From positions 1-43,105 of the forward strand of contig CANQPL010000021.1 of assembly GCA_947625735.1 (NCBI GenBank): a DNA stretch of 43,105 nucleotides. Direction: 5' to 3'. Position numbers and translations under genes: made by a program. Below are positions 26,481-34,557 of this stretch, piece after piece. Below the pieces are notes generated by a model. That model was not told where the DNA came from. It worked only from the letters and a program-made list of their open reading frames with translations, and ran no database searches. The stretch is from an uncultured Clostridia bacterium (GTDB lineage Bacteria; Bacillota; Clostridia; Oscillospirales; Ruminococcaceae). Position 1 is the stretch's first letter; the number at the start of each line of letters is the position of its first letter.

Positions 26481-27659
26481 ATGCCCGACAAAAAAATACT
26501 TGATATGGACGATCTTGCCAATTTTGAGCTTCCTCCTCTGCCTGTCCGCCCTGTAAGAGTGGCGTCTGAGGTTCAGAACGTGGCAGCAGCGCCTGTGGTG
26601 GACGATTCGGTGCTTGATGATGTGCTGCCGGAGCTGCCGTCTCACCCATTTGATGATTCGCTGGAGGCAGTATCGGAGGAAATACCTCTTGATACTCTTC
26701 CCGAAACGGTAGAGCTGCCCCCCGATGATGAGGTTGCCGCAGTGGACGAGGATTTTGATTTTGAGCTGCCTCCTTTAAGAGATCCCGAGCCGAAGCCTCA
26801 GCCCGTCCCCGATGAGGATATATTTGTATTTGAGGAGAAGGCCCCCGTAAAGGAAGAAACTACTCCCGATGAAGAAATATTCAAGTTTGAAGATGATGAG
26901 TACGACCCCAACAAGAGCCTTGACGAGCTTGACATTTCCGGTGTGGTAATGGAGGAAATGCGCAAGCCGAGAGTGTCCTCCTCGGTACGCACTCCCGAAG
27001 AGGAATCCGCAAGGAACATGAAGGAGGACGTCCGCACCGCAGATCTTGAAAGGGAGACAACCGTACAGGTGCTTGACGATCTGAGTTCGGAGTACAGAGC
27101 GCCTGCCAAGAAGGCTGAAAGTCTGCTTGACAAGGATAAGCTCAATGATGATGAGAAGGAAACTCTCAAACGCCGTCTTGAAGAAGATCTGGGCAGAAAG
27201 CCGGGCAATTTCAGCAAGGCAGCCAGCAAAAATATGTACAACAAGCTCATGGAGGAGAAAAAGCTCAAGATCGCAAAGAAGGGTATGGTTATATCCTTTA
27301 TTCCCATTGTGCTGGGGCTTGTGGGAGCGGCACTGTGTTACTTAAAGCTTGGCTGGGGGGACTACACATGGCTGCCTTACTGTGCGGCTGCGGGAGTTTT
27401 AGGAGCGCTTGCACTGCTTATAAAGTCCAAGAAATCAAAGATATTCGGAATGCTGATGTACGGGCTTGCCCTTGTAGCATATGTAGGGCCGGGACTTCTT
27501 CTCTACGCATTTGATAGTTCCAACAATGCCGCACCGGACAGAATGGAGCATATGATCTTTGCGGTAGCGGCGTCTGTAATGAACATAATAGCCCTTGTGA
27601 TCCTTTACAAAAACGAGTCTGTAAATACCTATTATTCCACAAAATTCAAGAAACAATAA
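26481..27659 (+). CDS. Membrane protein with a long acidic cytoplasmic N-terminal region
   Basis: 392 residues. The first ~265 residues are hydrophilic and very acidic, with recurring ELPPL/FELPPL and DEDIFVFEE/DEEIFKFED motifs and probable disorder, then a charged helical stretch (LDKDKLNDDEKETLKRRLEED). Four membrane helices follow (MVISFIPIVLGLVGAALCYL, YCAAAGVLGALALLI, IFGMLMYGLALVAYVGPGLL, MIFAVAASVMNIIALVILY). ATG 26481 is chosen for the GAAAGGAAGG site; the frame is open 14 codons further upstream. I recognise no family. The short repeated acidic motifs could be docking sites, but that is speculation. Confidence 0.8.
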   Translation: MPDKKILDMDDLANFELPPLPVRPVRVASEVQNVAAAPVVDDSVLDDVLPELPSHPFDDSLEAVSEEIPLDTLPETVELPPDDEVAAVDEDFDFELPPLRDPEPKPQPVPDEDIFVFEEKAPVKEETTPDEEIFKFEDDEYDPNKSLDELDISGVVMEEMRKPRVSSSVRTPEEESARNMKEDVRTADLERETTVQVLDDLSSEYRAPAKKAESLLDKDKLNDDEKETLKRRLEEDLGRKPGNFSKAASKNMYNKLMEEKKLKIAKKGMVISFIPIVLGLVGAALCYLKLGWGDYTWLPYCAAAGVLGALALLIKSKKSKIFGMLMYGLALVAYVGPGLLLYAFDSSNNAAPDRMEHMIFAVAASVMNIIALVILYKNESVNTYYSTKFKKQ

Positions 27660-27690
27660 AGCCGCTGTTCCGAAAAAAGCGGCAGAAAAA

Positions 27691-27738
27691 AGAAGCAGGG
27701 AGCAAGATATAAAAGTATTTTTCTTGCCTCTTGCTTCT
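27691..27738 (+). terminator. Imperfect 17-bp hairpin downstream of the membrane protein gene
   Basis: AGAAGCAGGGAGCAAGA (27691-27707) pairs with TCTTGCCTCTTGCTTCT (27722-27738) at 14 of 17 positions, 31 nt past the stop. The A-rich 5' side and T-rich loop suit a terminator-like role in either direction; there is no clean T-run. Confidence 0.4.
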
Positions 27739-27745
27739 TATATTT

Positions 27746-28040
27746 TGCGGACGGCGGGGTGACCCCGCTTGCAGGTCGTTGGGCGGGTGGAACCCGCAGC
27801 CGGAGCGTTGGTTAATTTTGCATGATGTTTTCAGATAGTAACCCGGTAACCTTTATTTTCTGCGATATTTAATGATAATTTTTTAGCGTTGGAGAGTTTT
27901 GCATAAATTTTTCAGATAGTGACCCGGTACCTTTCATTTAGCGTTTGACCGCAGCCGTCCCGCCGGTAAATTAAGCATAAATATCTCACTATTAACCCCG
28001 TACCTTTAATTTACAGCGATGTTAAATCTTTAATATCTCC
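27746..28040 (+). repeat. GTAAC-core repeat array 4
   Basis: Two adjacent hairpin heads (GCGGGG-TGA-CCCCGC and GCGGGT-GGA-ACCCGC) followed by three degenerate forward units with cores near 27838 (GTAACCCGGTAACC), 27919 (GTGACCCGGTACC) and 27992 (TTAACCCCGTACC), spaced about 75-81 bp. A pyrimidine tract of ACTCTCCAC units follows (28030-28083). The stretch to the next element holds nothing recognisable. Confidence 0.8.
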
Positions 28041-28191
28041 ACTCTCCACACTCCACTCTTAACTCTCCACACTCCACACTTTAAAATTGGGTGTGGTCAA
28101 TTCACCGCAAAATGAAGCCGTTTTCATGTTGCAGACGTACAAATGTAATATTTTTGAACCCTGCTTTTTTAAATTTAAAATGGTTTTGAAT

Positions 28192-28541
28192 GTGCAGATT
28201 TGTTTGTCGGGATAGTGTGTTTAGCTCCTCCCCGCCTTTTATGGCACTGATGTGCCGTGCAGACCTGTTTGCACGCAGATAACCGCCGCAGCCTTAAACT
28301 CCCCCGATTATACTATTATAAATTGGTGGGTCATATGCTCCCCGTGTTTTTCTTTGCGGCGGTTATCCCTCCCCCACATTATCCGCTCCCATGCTTGATT
28401 ATGGAGATTTGTTTGTTGTGCTTCTCCTTTGCGGGGCGCTGCCCCGAACCCCGCAAGGGCGCCGCCCTTGACCCGCAGCCTTTTGAAAAAAGGCCGGCGA
28501 AAACTTTACCTTGTGTTTGTTTCGCTTGGATTTTTTCATTT
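28192..28541 (+). repeat. Structured dispersed element, copy E
   Basis: Forward copy: small hairpin GGCAC-TGAT-GTGCC, the long-range stem, then CGGGGC-GCT-GCCCCG, AAGGGC-GCC-GCCCTT and the GCAGCCTTTT stem. Only two GC-rich hairpins precede the last stem. The first hairpin has paired changes relative to A and D. A polypyrimidine run follows, up to the 3' end of the DUF975 gene. Confidence 0.85.
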
Positions 28542-28616
28542 GTCTCCTTTTTCTTTTTCTTTTCTTTCCTTTCCTTTCCTTTCTCTCTCCTTTTCTTTTT
28601 TATTTTATGTGCTTAA

Positions 28617-29873
28617 TTACAGCTCCGGACCCTTATAATCGTCCTCATCATCACCTATACCCTCACCGAACTCTGTCTTTTCCCTATCCGTCTTACTGAG
28701 ATCGACCTTTCCCTGCCCGTTCGGGTCATAGCTGCCCTGCGTGCTTTCCATAAAATCTCCGCTTATGGGACGATAGCTCTGCATACCCCTGTTGTACCTG
28801 TCCCCATTATCATTTTGACTGTTATAACTGTTGCCGTAACCGTCAGCACTATTGTTTCCGGTGCCGTAAACGCTGTTATAACCGTTGCTGCTGCCATTGT
28901 AACCGCTTGACACTCCGCCCTGCGGTGTTCCCGACATATAGCCCGTATTTGTGCCGCTTGTATATACAGAGCCTGTATCCGACCATGCAAAAAATCCCGT
29001 CCCGTTGCCGAAATCATCGGGATAGGCAACATTGTTTACAAGGAGCTTCTGCTTCATGCAGCTGTAAAATTCCGCCATGGTAGCATTGTAATAGGGCGCA
29101 AGGAACAGCCTGCCGAAGGGGACTATGCTTGCAAGGATATTCCAGCCGATAAAGGAAAGCTGCAATACCCAGCAATTGAGCTTTTCCCCGTCCATTGCAC
29201 GTTTGCTCAGCTCAAAAGCACGGCTGCGGTCAATATGCGGATTATCCGCCAGTATGTAGGGTACAAGGAAATACTCGTAGGTCTTGATGATTCCCGGAAT
29301 GATAAACAGCATATACCAGAGAACGATCTTCAGGTTCATGATGAGTATACCTAAAAATGTCTTGACATATGCGCCGTTTTTGAAATTGCTGAAAATGTCG
29401 CCTATTTTTCCCGTTCCGCTGCGTGAGTTGAGGTAAAAGCGGTACTGTCCCACCGTTACAACGCTGCCGACAAAAACCGAAAACAATACAGCAGCAATAA
29501 ATATTATTATAGTGACAGTCTTGAGCATTGCAACCACATTTTCAAACATCTCAGCATCGGAATTATCATCATAACTATAGTCATAATAATCATCGTCATC
29601 GTAATAGTGATAATGATAATCATGATAATCATCACGATAATCGTCATTATAATAATCATCATAATCATCATCATCATAATAATCATCATCATGATAGTAT
29701 TCGTCCATAATGTCGGAAACATCGGGCATACTGAAGTTAAAACTAAAGTTTGCCCGCTGTACCCCCAACGAACCGCCCAGAAGCAATACAAGAACGCTCA
29801 CCACCACAGCGTTCCAGTAAAAGTTACGCAGTGCAGCTTTAGCATTATTTTTCAGCATAGAAATTGTCCACAT
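28617..29873 (-). CDS. DUF975 family membrane protein with an Asp/Tyr/His-rich loop
   Basis: 418 residues from ATG 29873. A membrane helix (about 21-37) is followed by an extreme tract of Asp, Tyr and His (about residues 57-103), then the DUF975 core (KIGDIFSNFKNGAYVKTF, LWYMLFIIPGIIKTYEYFLV, DNPHIDRSRAFELSKRAMDG, FLAPYYNATMAEFY) with several helices. The C-terminal ~130 residues are Gly/Ser/Asn/Tyr-rich and look disordered, ending acidic. The start is uncertain: AAAGGA lies 15 nt before 29873 and the frame is open to 29915. DUF975 proteins have no settled function. The tract is placed outside the membrane core between helices 1 and 2, and could bind metal; that is inference. Confidence 0.82.
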   Translation of the reverse strand: MWTISMLKNNAKAALRNFYWNAVVVSVLVLLLGGSLGVQRANFSFNFSMPDVSDIMDEYYHDDDYYDDDDYDDYYNDDYRDDYHDYHYHYYDDDDYYDYSYDDNSDAEMFENVVAMLKTVTIIIFIAAVLFSVFVGSVVTVGQYRFYLNSRSGTGKIGDIFSNFKNGAYVKTFLGILIMNLKIVLWYMLFIIPGIIKTYEYFLVPYILADNPHIDRSRAFELSKRAMDGEKLNCWVLQLSFIGWNILASIVPFGRLFLAPYYNATMAEFYSCMKQKLLVNNVAYPDDFGNGTGFFAWSDTGSVYTSGTNTGYMSGTPQGGVSSGYNGSSNGYNSVYGTGNNSADGYGNSYNSQNDNGDRYNRGMQSYRPISGDFMESTQGSYDPNGQGKVDLSKTDREKTEFGEGIGDDEDDYKGPEL

Positions 29874-29923
29874 AAAATTATTAACATATCCTTTCAAGCA
29901 AATTAAGGCATACACCCAATTTT

Positions 29924-29952
29924 ATATTATCATATTTTTTAAATTATTTCAA
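29924..29952 (-). promoter_or_regulatory. Probable promoter of the DUF975 gene
   Basis: Minus-strand TTGAAA (29947-29952), 17-bp spacer, TAATAT (29924-29929). Confidence 0.45.
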
Positions 29953-30014
29953 TAGATTCTGAAAATAATTTTGATTTTTTTATAAAAAAATATTATCACT
30001 CCGGAGGTAAAAAA

Positions 30015-30794
30015 ATGCGGGGAACATTTCAGAGGATACTCGGATATACAAGAAAAGCCATAGAAGAATATGACATGATACAGAACGGCGACCGTATCGA
30101 AGTAGGAATATCGGGAGGAAAGGACAGCCTTATGCTTCTGCTCTGCCTTTATGAGCTGAAAAGGTTCATAGGGATAGATTACGAGATAGCGGCAGTTACC
30201 ATTGACCCGCAGTTTAACGGCAAGGCGGGGGATTACAGCGCAGTCCGTAAGATCTGTGAAGAGCGGGGGATCGAATATCATATCATACCTACCGATATAG
30301 CAGAGGTGGTATTTGAGGTGAAGCATGAACCTAACCCGTGCAGTCTGTGCGCCAAAATGCGCAGAGGAGCGCTTCACGGCACGGCAAACCGTCTTGGCTG
30401 CAATAAGCTGGCGCTGGGACATAATCTCAACGATGCAGTGGAAACATTCATGATAAATCTCACCCGTGAGGGGAGAGTGGGCTGTTTTGCCCCCGTAAGC
30501 TATATTACAAGGCGAAAGCTGTCAGTTATCCGTCCGCTGGTGCTTGCCCCCGAAAAGGAGATAATACAGGCGGCAGAGAGGGCGGGGCTTACGGATAATA
30601 TCGTCATATCGCCATGCCCCGAAAACGGTCACACCGCAAGACAGGAAATGAAAGACCTGCTCGCCGATCTGGAAAAAAAGGACAGGGGAGTTACAATGCG
30701 CATATTCGGCGCAATGCGCAGATGTAAGGTTGACGGCTGGGCAGGCAAGGAATTTGCCGATTATGTCGCCAAAACATCTGTTATCAGCTATTAA
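30015..30794 (+). CDS. TtcA-family PP-loop tRNA thiolase-like protein
   Basis: A 259-residue ATP-pyrophosphatase of the TtcA/TilS group. The PP-loop SGGKDS is at residues 33-38, a CxxC pair at Cys109/Cys112 (PCSLCAKMRRG) and a third cysteine at Cys201 (ISPCPENG), the pattern that holds the iron-sulfur cluster in TtcA, which makes 2-thiocytidine at tRNA position 32. GHNLNDAVETF is the family's second nucleotide motif. The length is shorter than E. coli TtcA (about 310), and clostridial members may have other tRNA targets, so I do not assign the symbol. CCGGAGG precedes the ATG. Confidence 0.87.
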   Translation: MRGTFQRILGYTRKAIEEYDMIQNGDRIEVGISGGKDSLMLLLCLYELKRFIGIDYEIAAVTIDPQFNGKAGDYSAVRKICEERGIEYHIIPTDIAEVVFEVKHEPNPCSLCAKMRRGALHGTANRLGCNKLALGHNLNDAVETFMINLTREGRVGCFAPVSYITRRKLSVIRPLVLAPEKEIIQAAERAGLTDNIVISPCPENGHTARQEMKDLLADLEKKDRGVTMRIFGAMRRCKVDGWAGKEFADYVAKTSVISY

Positions 30795-30796
30795 AG

Positions 30797-31108
30797 GTGG
30801 ACTGAGTCCACTTGCACCCGCTAATTTCATTTGTCTGAATTTTTTCATGATAATACCCGACCATATAGTCAGACGAAAATGTTTATAAAAATTTTCCGGA
30901 CAGCGGCATGATGCCGCCTGCACCCGCTAATTTCATTTGTCATAATTTTTTATGATAATACCCGACCATATAGTCGGACGAAAAATGTTAGTAAATTTTT
31001 TCCGGACAGCGGCATGATGCCGCATTCACCCGCTAATTTCATTTGTCTTATTTTTTATGATAATACCCGACCATATAGTCAGGCGAAAATGTTAGTAAAA
31101 TTTTTTAA
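30797..31108 (+). repeat. Tandem array of three 106-bp units with hairpin heads
   Basis: CACCCGCTAATTTCATTTG starts at 30815, 30921 and 31027, an exact 106-bp period. Each unit is preceded by a perfect hairpin with a TGA loop: GTGGAC-TGA-GTCCAC for the first, GCGGCA-TGA-TGCCGC for the other two. Each unit contains ATGATAATACCCGACCATAT and ends in a GACGAAAA segment with T-rich sequence. The array starts directly after the TtcA-like stop codon. From 31110 to 31340 the DNA is an A-rich run with no believable gene. Confidence 0.85.
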
Positions 31109-31369
31109 GACAAAACAAATTATTGAAACAAAATTTAAAAATAAAGGTCAGCGAACATCTCACCAAATTTATCAAAAAAAAGGAACGAGAAAGAAAAAGA
31201 AAAAGAAAAAGAAAAAAACAAAGGAAACAATAAAAACAAATCCCAACAAAAAATAAAAAAGTCAAAACCAAAACTCCCAAAAGCAGCCAAAGCAAAAAAA
31301 TCAAAGCAAACAAACCCACGGCGAAAAGCGTAGGCTGTAGAGAAGGGAGAGAGGTAAAGTAGGGGGAGG

Positions 31370-31461
31370 TTCGGAGGGGGCAAACATTAGGGGAGAGGGG
31401 AGAGGAGTGCTGTCAAAGAGGTCTTCTCCTCTCCCCTCTCCCCTATGGTTCCCCCTCCGAA
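31370..31461. repeat. 92-bp nested inverted repeat (31 paired positions)
   Basis: Outer arms TTCGGAGGGGG (31370-31380) and CCCCCTCCGAA (31451-31461) enclose inner 20-bp perfect arms (31388-31407 and 31426-31445, TAGGGGAGAGG... and its complement) around an 18-nt loop. One arm is pure purine apart from the first T. No T-run follows, so it is not a plain terminator. Confidence 0.85.
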
Positions 31462-31521
31462 TTTAGGGTACAAAATAACATTAACAAGCATAACATCATT
31501 AGCAGTAAAATTAAAGAAATT

Positions 31522-31688
31522 ACGGAGAGCCACTCCTCCGAATTAATCAGACAAAAAAGAGGTTACGGAGAGCGGCTCACCAAATTAATCAGACAAAAAT
31601 AAGTCACGGAGAGCCACTCTCCGAATCAATCAGACAAAAAACAGGTCACGGAGGACAACTCCTCCGATCTGAAAAATCAAATTAAAAA
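31522..31688 (+). repeat. Four ~42-bp tandem repeats upstream of recQ
   Basis: ACGGAG begins copies at 31522, 31565, 31606 and 31648 (spacing 43, 41, 42). Copies 1-3 end AATYAATCAGACAAAAA; the fourth diverges after its hairpin. Most heads form a small hairpin with changing stems (CGGAG..CTCCG, GGAGAG/CTCTCC, CGGAGG..CCTCCG). The array ends about 17 nt before the recQ start and covers its promoter region. Confidence 0.8.
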
Positions 31689-31704
31689 AAGGTGATAATA
31701 TAAA

Positions 31705-33942
31705 ATGAACAGCACAGAGATACTGAAAAAATATTTTGGTTATGACAGCTTCCGTACAGGGCAGGAGGATATTATCGGGAATATCCTGAACGGCAGAGAC
31801 GCCCTCGGCATTATGCCTACGGGAGCAGGAAAATCCCTGTGCTATCAGGTTCCCGCCCTTATGATGAGCGGAATGACCCTCGTCATTTCACCGCTCATCT
31901 CCCTTATGCAGGATCAGGTAAACGCACTTGTGCAGTCAGGTATACCCGCAGCCTATATAAACAGCTCCCTCTCCTCAGGGGAATTGTTTACCGTAATGCA
32001 AAATGCCCGCAGCGGTCTTTATAAGCTCATCTATGTAGCCCCCGAACGGCTTGACAGCGACTTTTTTACCGATTTTGCCGTAAATGCGGACATCTCAATG
32101 ATAACCGTTGACGAGGCGCATTGTATCTCCCAGTGGGGACAGGATTTCCGCCCCGGCTATAAAAAAATACCCGAATTTGCAGATAAACTCCCCCGCCGCC
32201 CCGTAATGTCCGCCTTTACCGCTACAGCTACCGAAAGAGTAAGAACAGATATAATCAGGCTCCTGAAACTCGCCGATCCCTTTACCGTCGTGACAGGCTT
32301 TGACAGGAAAAACCTCTATTTCTCCGTAAGACGTCCCGAAGAAAAGCTCTCCGCCCTCCTGCGGCTGGTGAAGAAGTATACCGCCGAAAACAGAAGCGGT
32401 ATCGTCTATTGCTCTACCCGAAAAAATGTTGAGTATGTCTGCGATAATCTTAAAGCGGAGGGGTATTCCGCTTCACGCTACCATGCGGGTCTTTCCGAGG
32501 AAGAGCGGAAAGCTAATCAGGAGGACTTTTTATATGACCGTGTCAGGATAATGGCTGCCACAAATGCATTCGGTATGGGTATCGACAAATCAAACGTCAG
32601 CTATGTTATCCACTATAATATGCCGAGGGACGTGGAAAGCTATTATCAGGAGGCAGGACGTGCGGGACGTGACGGCAGCCCTGCGGACTGCGTGCTGTTT
32701 TACAGTGAACAGGACGCCTATATCGCCAATTTTCTTATAAAGAAAACCTATGAGGAGTCCGAAGCGGACAAGGAGACCGCCGCTGCGATCCTCGGAAGAG
32801 ATCTTGCCCGTCTCAGGGCAATGGAGGGCTACTGCTCCGGAAATACCTGTCTGAGAGAATATATCCTCCGCTATTTCGGAGAAAATTATACCGCCCATAA
32901 CTGCGGAAATTGTTCGGTCTGCCTTGAAAATGATGAGCTTACCGATATTACAGTGGAAAGTCAGAAAATTATTTCCTGCATCGTAAGAGCGGGGCAGAGG
33001 TACGGCGTAAAAACCATTATTGAAATACTGCGGGGTGCGGATAACGAAAAGCTCCGCTCACGGGGTCTTGACAGCCTGAGTACATACGGGATCATGAGGG
33101 ATACCTCCGAAAAACAGCTGCGGGTAATGTTCGGCGTTCTTGAAAGCAGAGGTATTATTTTCAGAACAGAGGACGAATATCCCGTGGTACGGGTCACGCC
33201 CTCCGCAAAAGCCGTTCTTTCGGGAGAGGTTAAGGTAAATGCAAGATTCTCCCGTGAAAAAGAACCCCCGAAAGCACAGGTCATCACCTATGAGCATGAT
33301 CCCGTTCTTATGGAAAGGCTCAGGGAGCTGCGGGCGGAAATAGCGAGGGTGCAGAGCGTTCCCGCATATGTAATTTTTTCGGATACATCTCTCAGGGAAA
33401 TGTGTACAAAGCTGCCCTGTACAGAGGAGGATTTTCTGAAGATAGGCGGAGTAGGCTCTGTAAAGCTGGAGCGTTTCGGCGACAGATTTCTGAGTGTTAT
33501 ACGGGAATATGTGAAAGAAAAGAACCCCAAAGCAAGCGTTTCCTACCGCACAAAGGAGGATAAGAAGAACAGCTCTGACCCGAAAAATATCCTTTCGCAT
33601 CTTGATGAGCTTTCCCCCTCCGATGAGGACATGACTATAACTTCTTTTCTTGACAGGCTCATCGCCGCTTCGGGTACAGAGGTAAAACAATCGGCTCTGA
33701 GGAAAGCGGTGTATGAGGGGCTTATGGGAATGGGGCTTCTCTGCGAGAAAAAGGACGAGCAAGGTCACAGCTGCAAGGACATTACCGAAAGCTCCGCCGA
33801 AGCGGGAATATACAGCAAATGGGTACAAAGTCCCTCGGGCAGAACATATCTTCGGGTACAGTACACGCCAAAAGCGCAGCAGCTTATTATAGATAAGCTC
33901 CCCGAATTTCTGGGCGGCGGGCGGAACCCGCAGGCGGGGTGA
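31705..33942 (+). CDS. recQ: ATP-dependent DNA helicase RecQ
   Basis: A 3'-5' DNA helicase for recombination and fork repair. Walker A TGAGKS at residues 39-44, DEAH box at 136-139 (DEAHCISQWGQDFRPGY), TATATERVR, and the helicase-C motif GRAGRDG are intact. The RecQ zinc-binding cysteines (CSGNTCL ... CGNCSVC), the RQC winged helix and an HRDC-like region follow, then a C-terminal extension to 745 residues. An AAAAAAGGTG site precedes the ATG. The last residues (GGGRNPQAG) and the stop codon lie inside a GTAAC-family hairpin repeat, so the original C-terminus has apparently been replaced by the repeat. Preceded by an unusual 42-bp tandem array. Confidence 0.95.
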   Translation: MNSTEILKKYFGYDSFRTGQEDIIGNILNGRDALGIMPTGAGKSLCYQVPALMMSGMTLVISPLISLMQDQVNALVQSGIPAAYINSSLSSGELFTVMQNARSGLYKLIYVAPERLDSDFFTDFAVNADISMITVDEAHCISQWGQDFRPGYKKIPEFADKLPRRPVMSAFTATATERVRTDIIRLLKLADPFTVVTGFDRKNLYFSVRRPEEKLSALLRLVKKYTAENRSGIVYCSTRKNVEYVCDNLKAEGYSASRYHAGLSEEERKANQEDFLYDRVRIMAATNAFGMGIDKSNVSYVIHYNMPRDVESYYQEAGRAGRDGSPADCVLFYSEQDAYIANFLIKKTYEESEADKETAAAILGRDLARLRAMEGYCSGNTCLREYILRYFGENYTAHNCGNCSVCLENDELTDITVESQKIISCIVRAGQRYGVKTIIEILRGADNEKLRSRGLDSLSTYGIMRDTSEKQLRVMFGVLESRGIIFRTEDEYPVVRVTPSAKAVLSGEVKVNARFSREKEPPKAQVITYEHDPVLMERLRELRAEIARVQSVPAYVIFSDTSLREMCTKLPCTEEDFLKIGGVGSVKLERFGDRFLSVIREYVKEKNPKASVSYRTKEDKKNSSDPKNILSHLDELSPSDEDMTITSFLDRLIAASGTEVKQSALRKAVYEGLMGMGLLCEKKDEQGHSCKDITESSAEAGIYSKWVQSPSGRTYLRVQYTPKAQQLIIDKLPEFLGGGRNPQAG

Positions 33943-34400
33943 CCCCGCACGCAGGTCGGCGGGTGGAACCCGCTGCCACCTCGTTGGTGAATTAAGCGAG
34001 AACATCTCAATAGTAACTCGGTAACCTTTGTTTTGTGCGGCGTTAAATGGGAATTTGCGGGTGGAACCCGCTGCCACCTCGTTGGTGAATTAAGCGAGAA
34101 CATCTCAATAGTAACTCGGTAACCTTTGTTTTGTGCGGCGTTAAATGGGAATTTGCGGGTGGAACCCGCTGCCGGGTCGTTGGTGAGTTTTGCAATGATA
34201 TTTCAAATAGTAACCCGGTAACTTTAATTTAGTGTAATGTTTGATGATAATTTTTTAGCGTTGGAGAATTTTGCTTAAATTCTTTAGACGGCAGCCCGGT
34301 ACCTTTCGTTTTGCGTTTAATCGTAGTCACTCCACCGGTATGTTTTGTGTAAACATCTCAATAGTAACCCGGTAACTTTCATTTGCTGTGATGTTAATTG
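33915..34400 (+). repeat. GTAAC-core repeat array 5
   Basis: Overlaps the recQ 3' end. Two 98-bp units (GCGAGAACATC at 33996 and 34094) with GCGGGT-GGA-ACCCGC heads, then more degenerate forward units with cores near 34210, 34295 and 34368. All units face the same way. The first two are near-identical to those at 21611-21800. A pyrimidine tract of ACTCTCCACACTCC units follows (34418-34450). Confidence 0.85.
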
Positions 34401-34491
34401 GTGGTTAAACCTTTATTCACTCCACTCTTAACTCTCCACACTCCACTCTTACAAACAGCGTTCTTTCGCTTCTTATATTTATTTTTCCCTC

Positions 34492-34520
34492 TTGACAATT
34501 TTCCAAAAATCATATACAAT
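34492..34520 (+). promoter_or_regulatory. Promoter of the 34558-35775 gene
   Basis: TTGACA (34492-34497), 17-bp spacer, TACAAT (34515-34520), 38 nt before the ATG. Confidence 0.75.
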
Positions 34521-34557
34521 ATTAACAGAGAATGTTTTTGAGAAAGGAAGAAAACTT

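Noticed and set aside
29507-29906. Met/Ile-rich and His/Asn-rich ORFs over the DUF975 tract
   Set aside because: Other-frame readings of the GAT/TAT/CAT repeat; no independent support.
31014-31256. 80-codon ORF ending in a poly-lysine run
   Set aside because: It reads through the last 106-bp unit and an A-rich tract, with no ribosome site and no recognisable domain.
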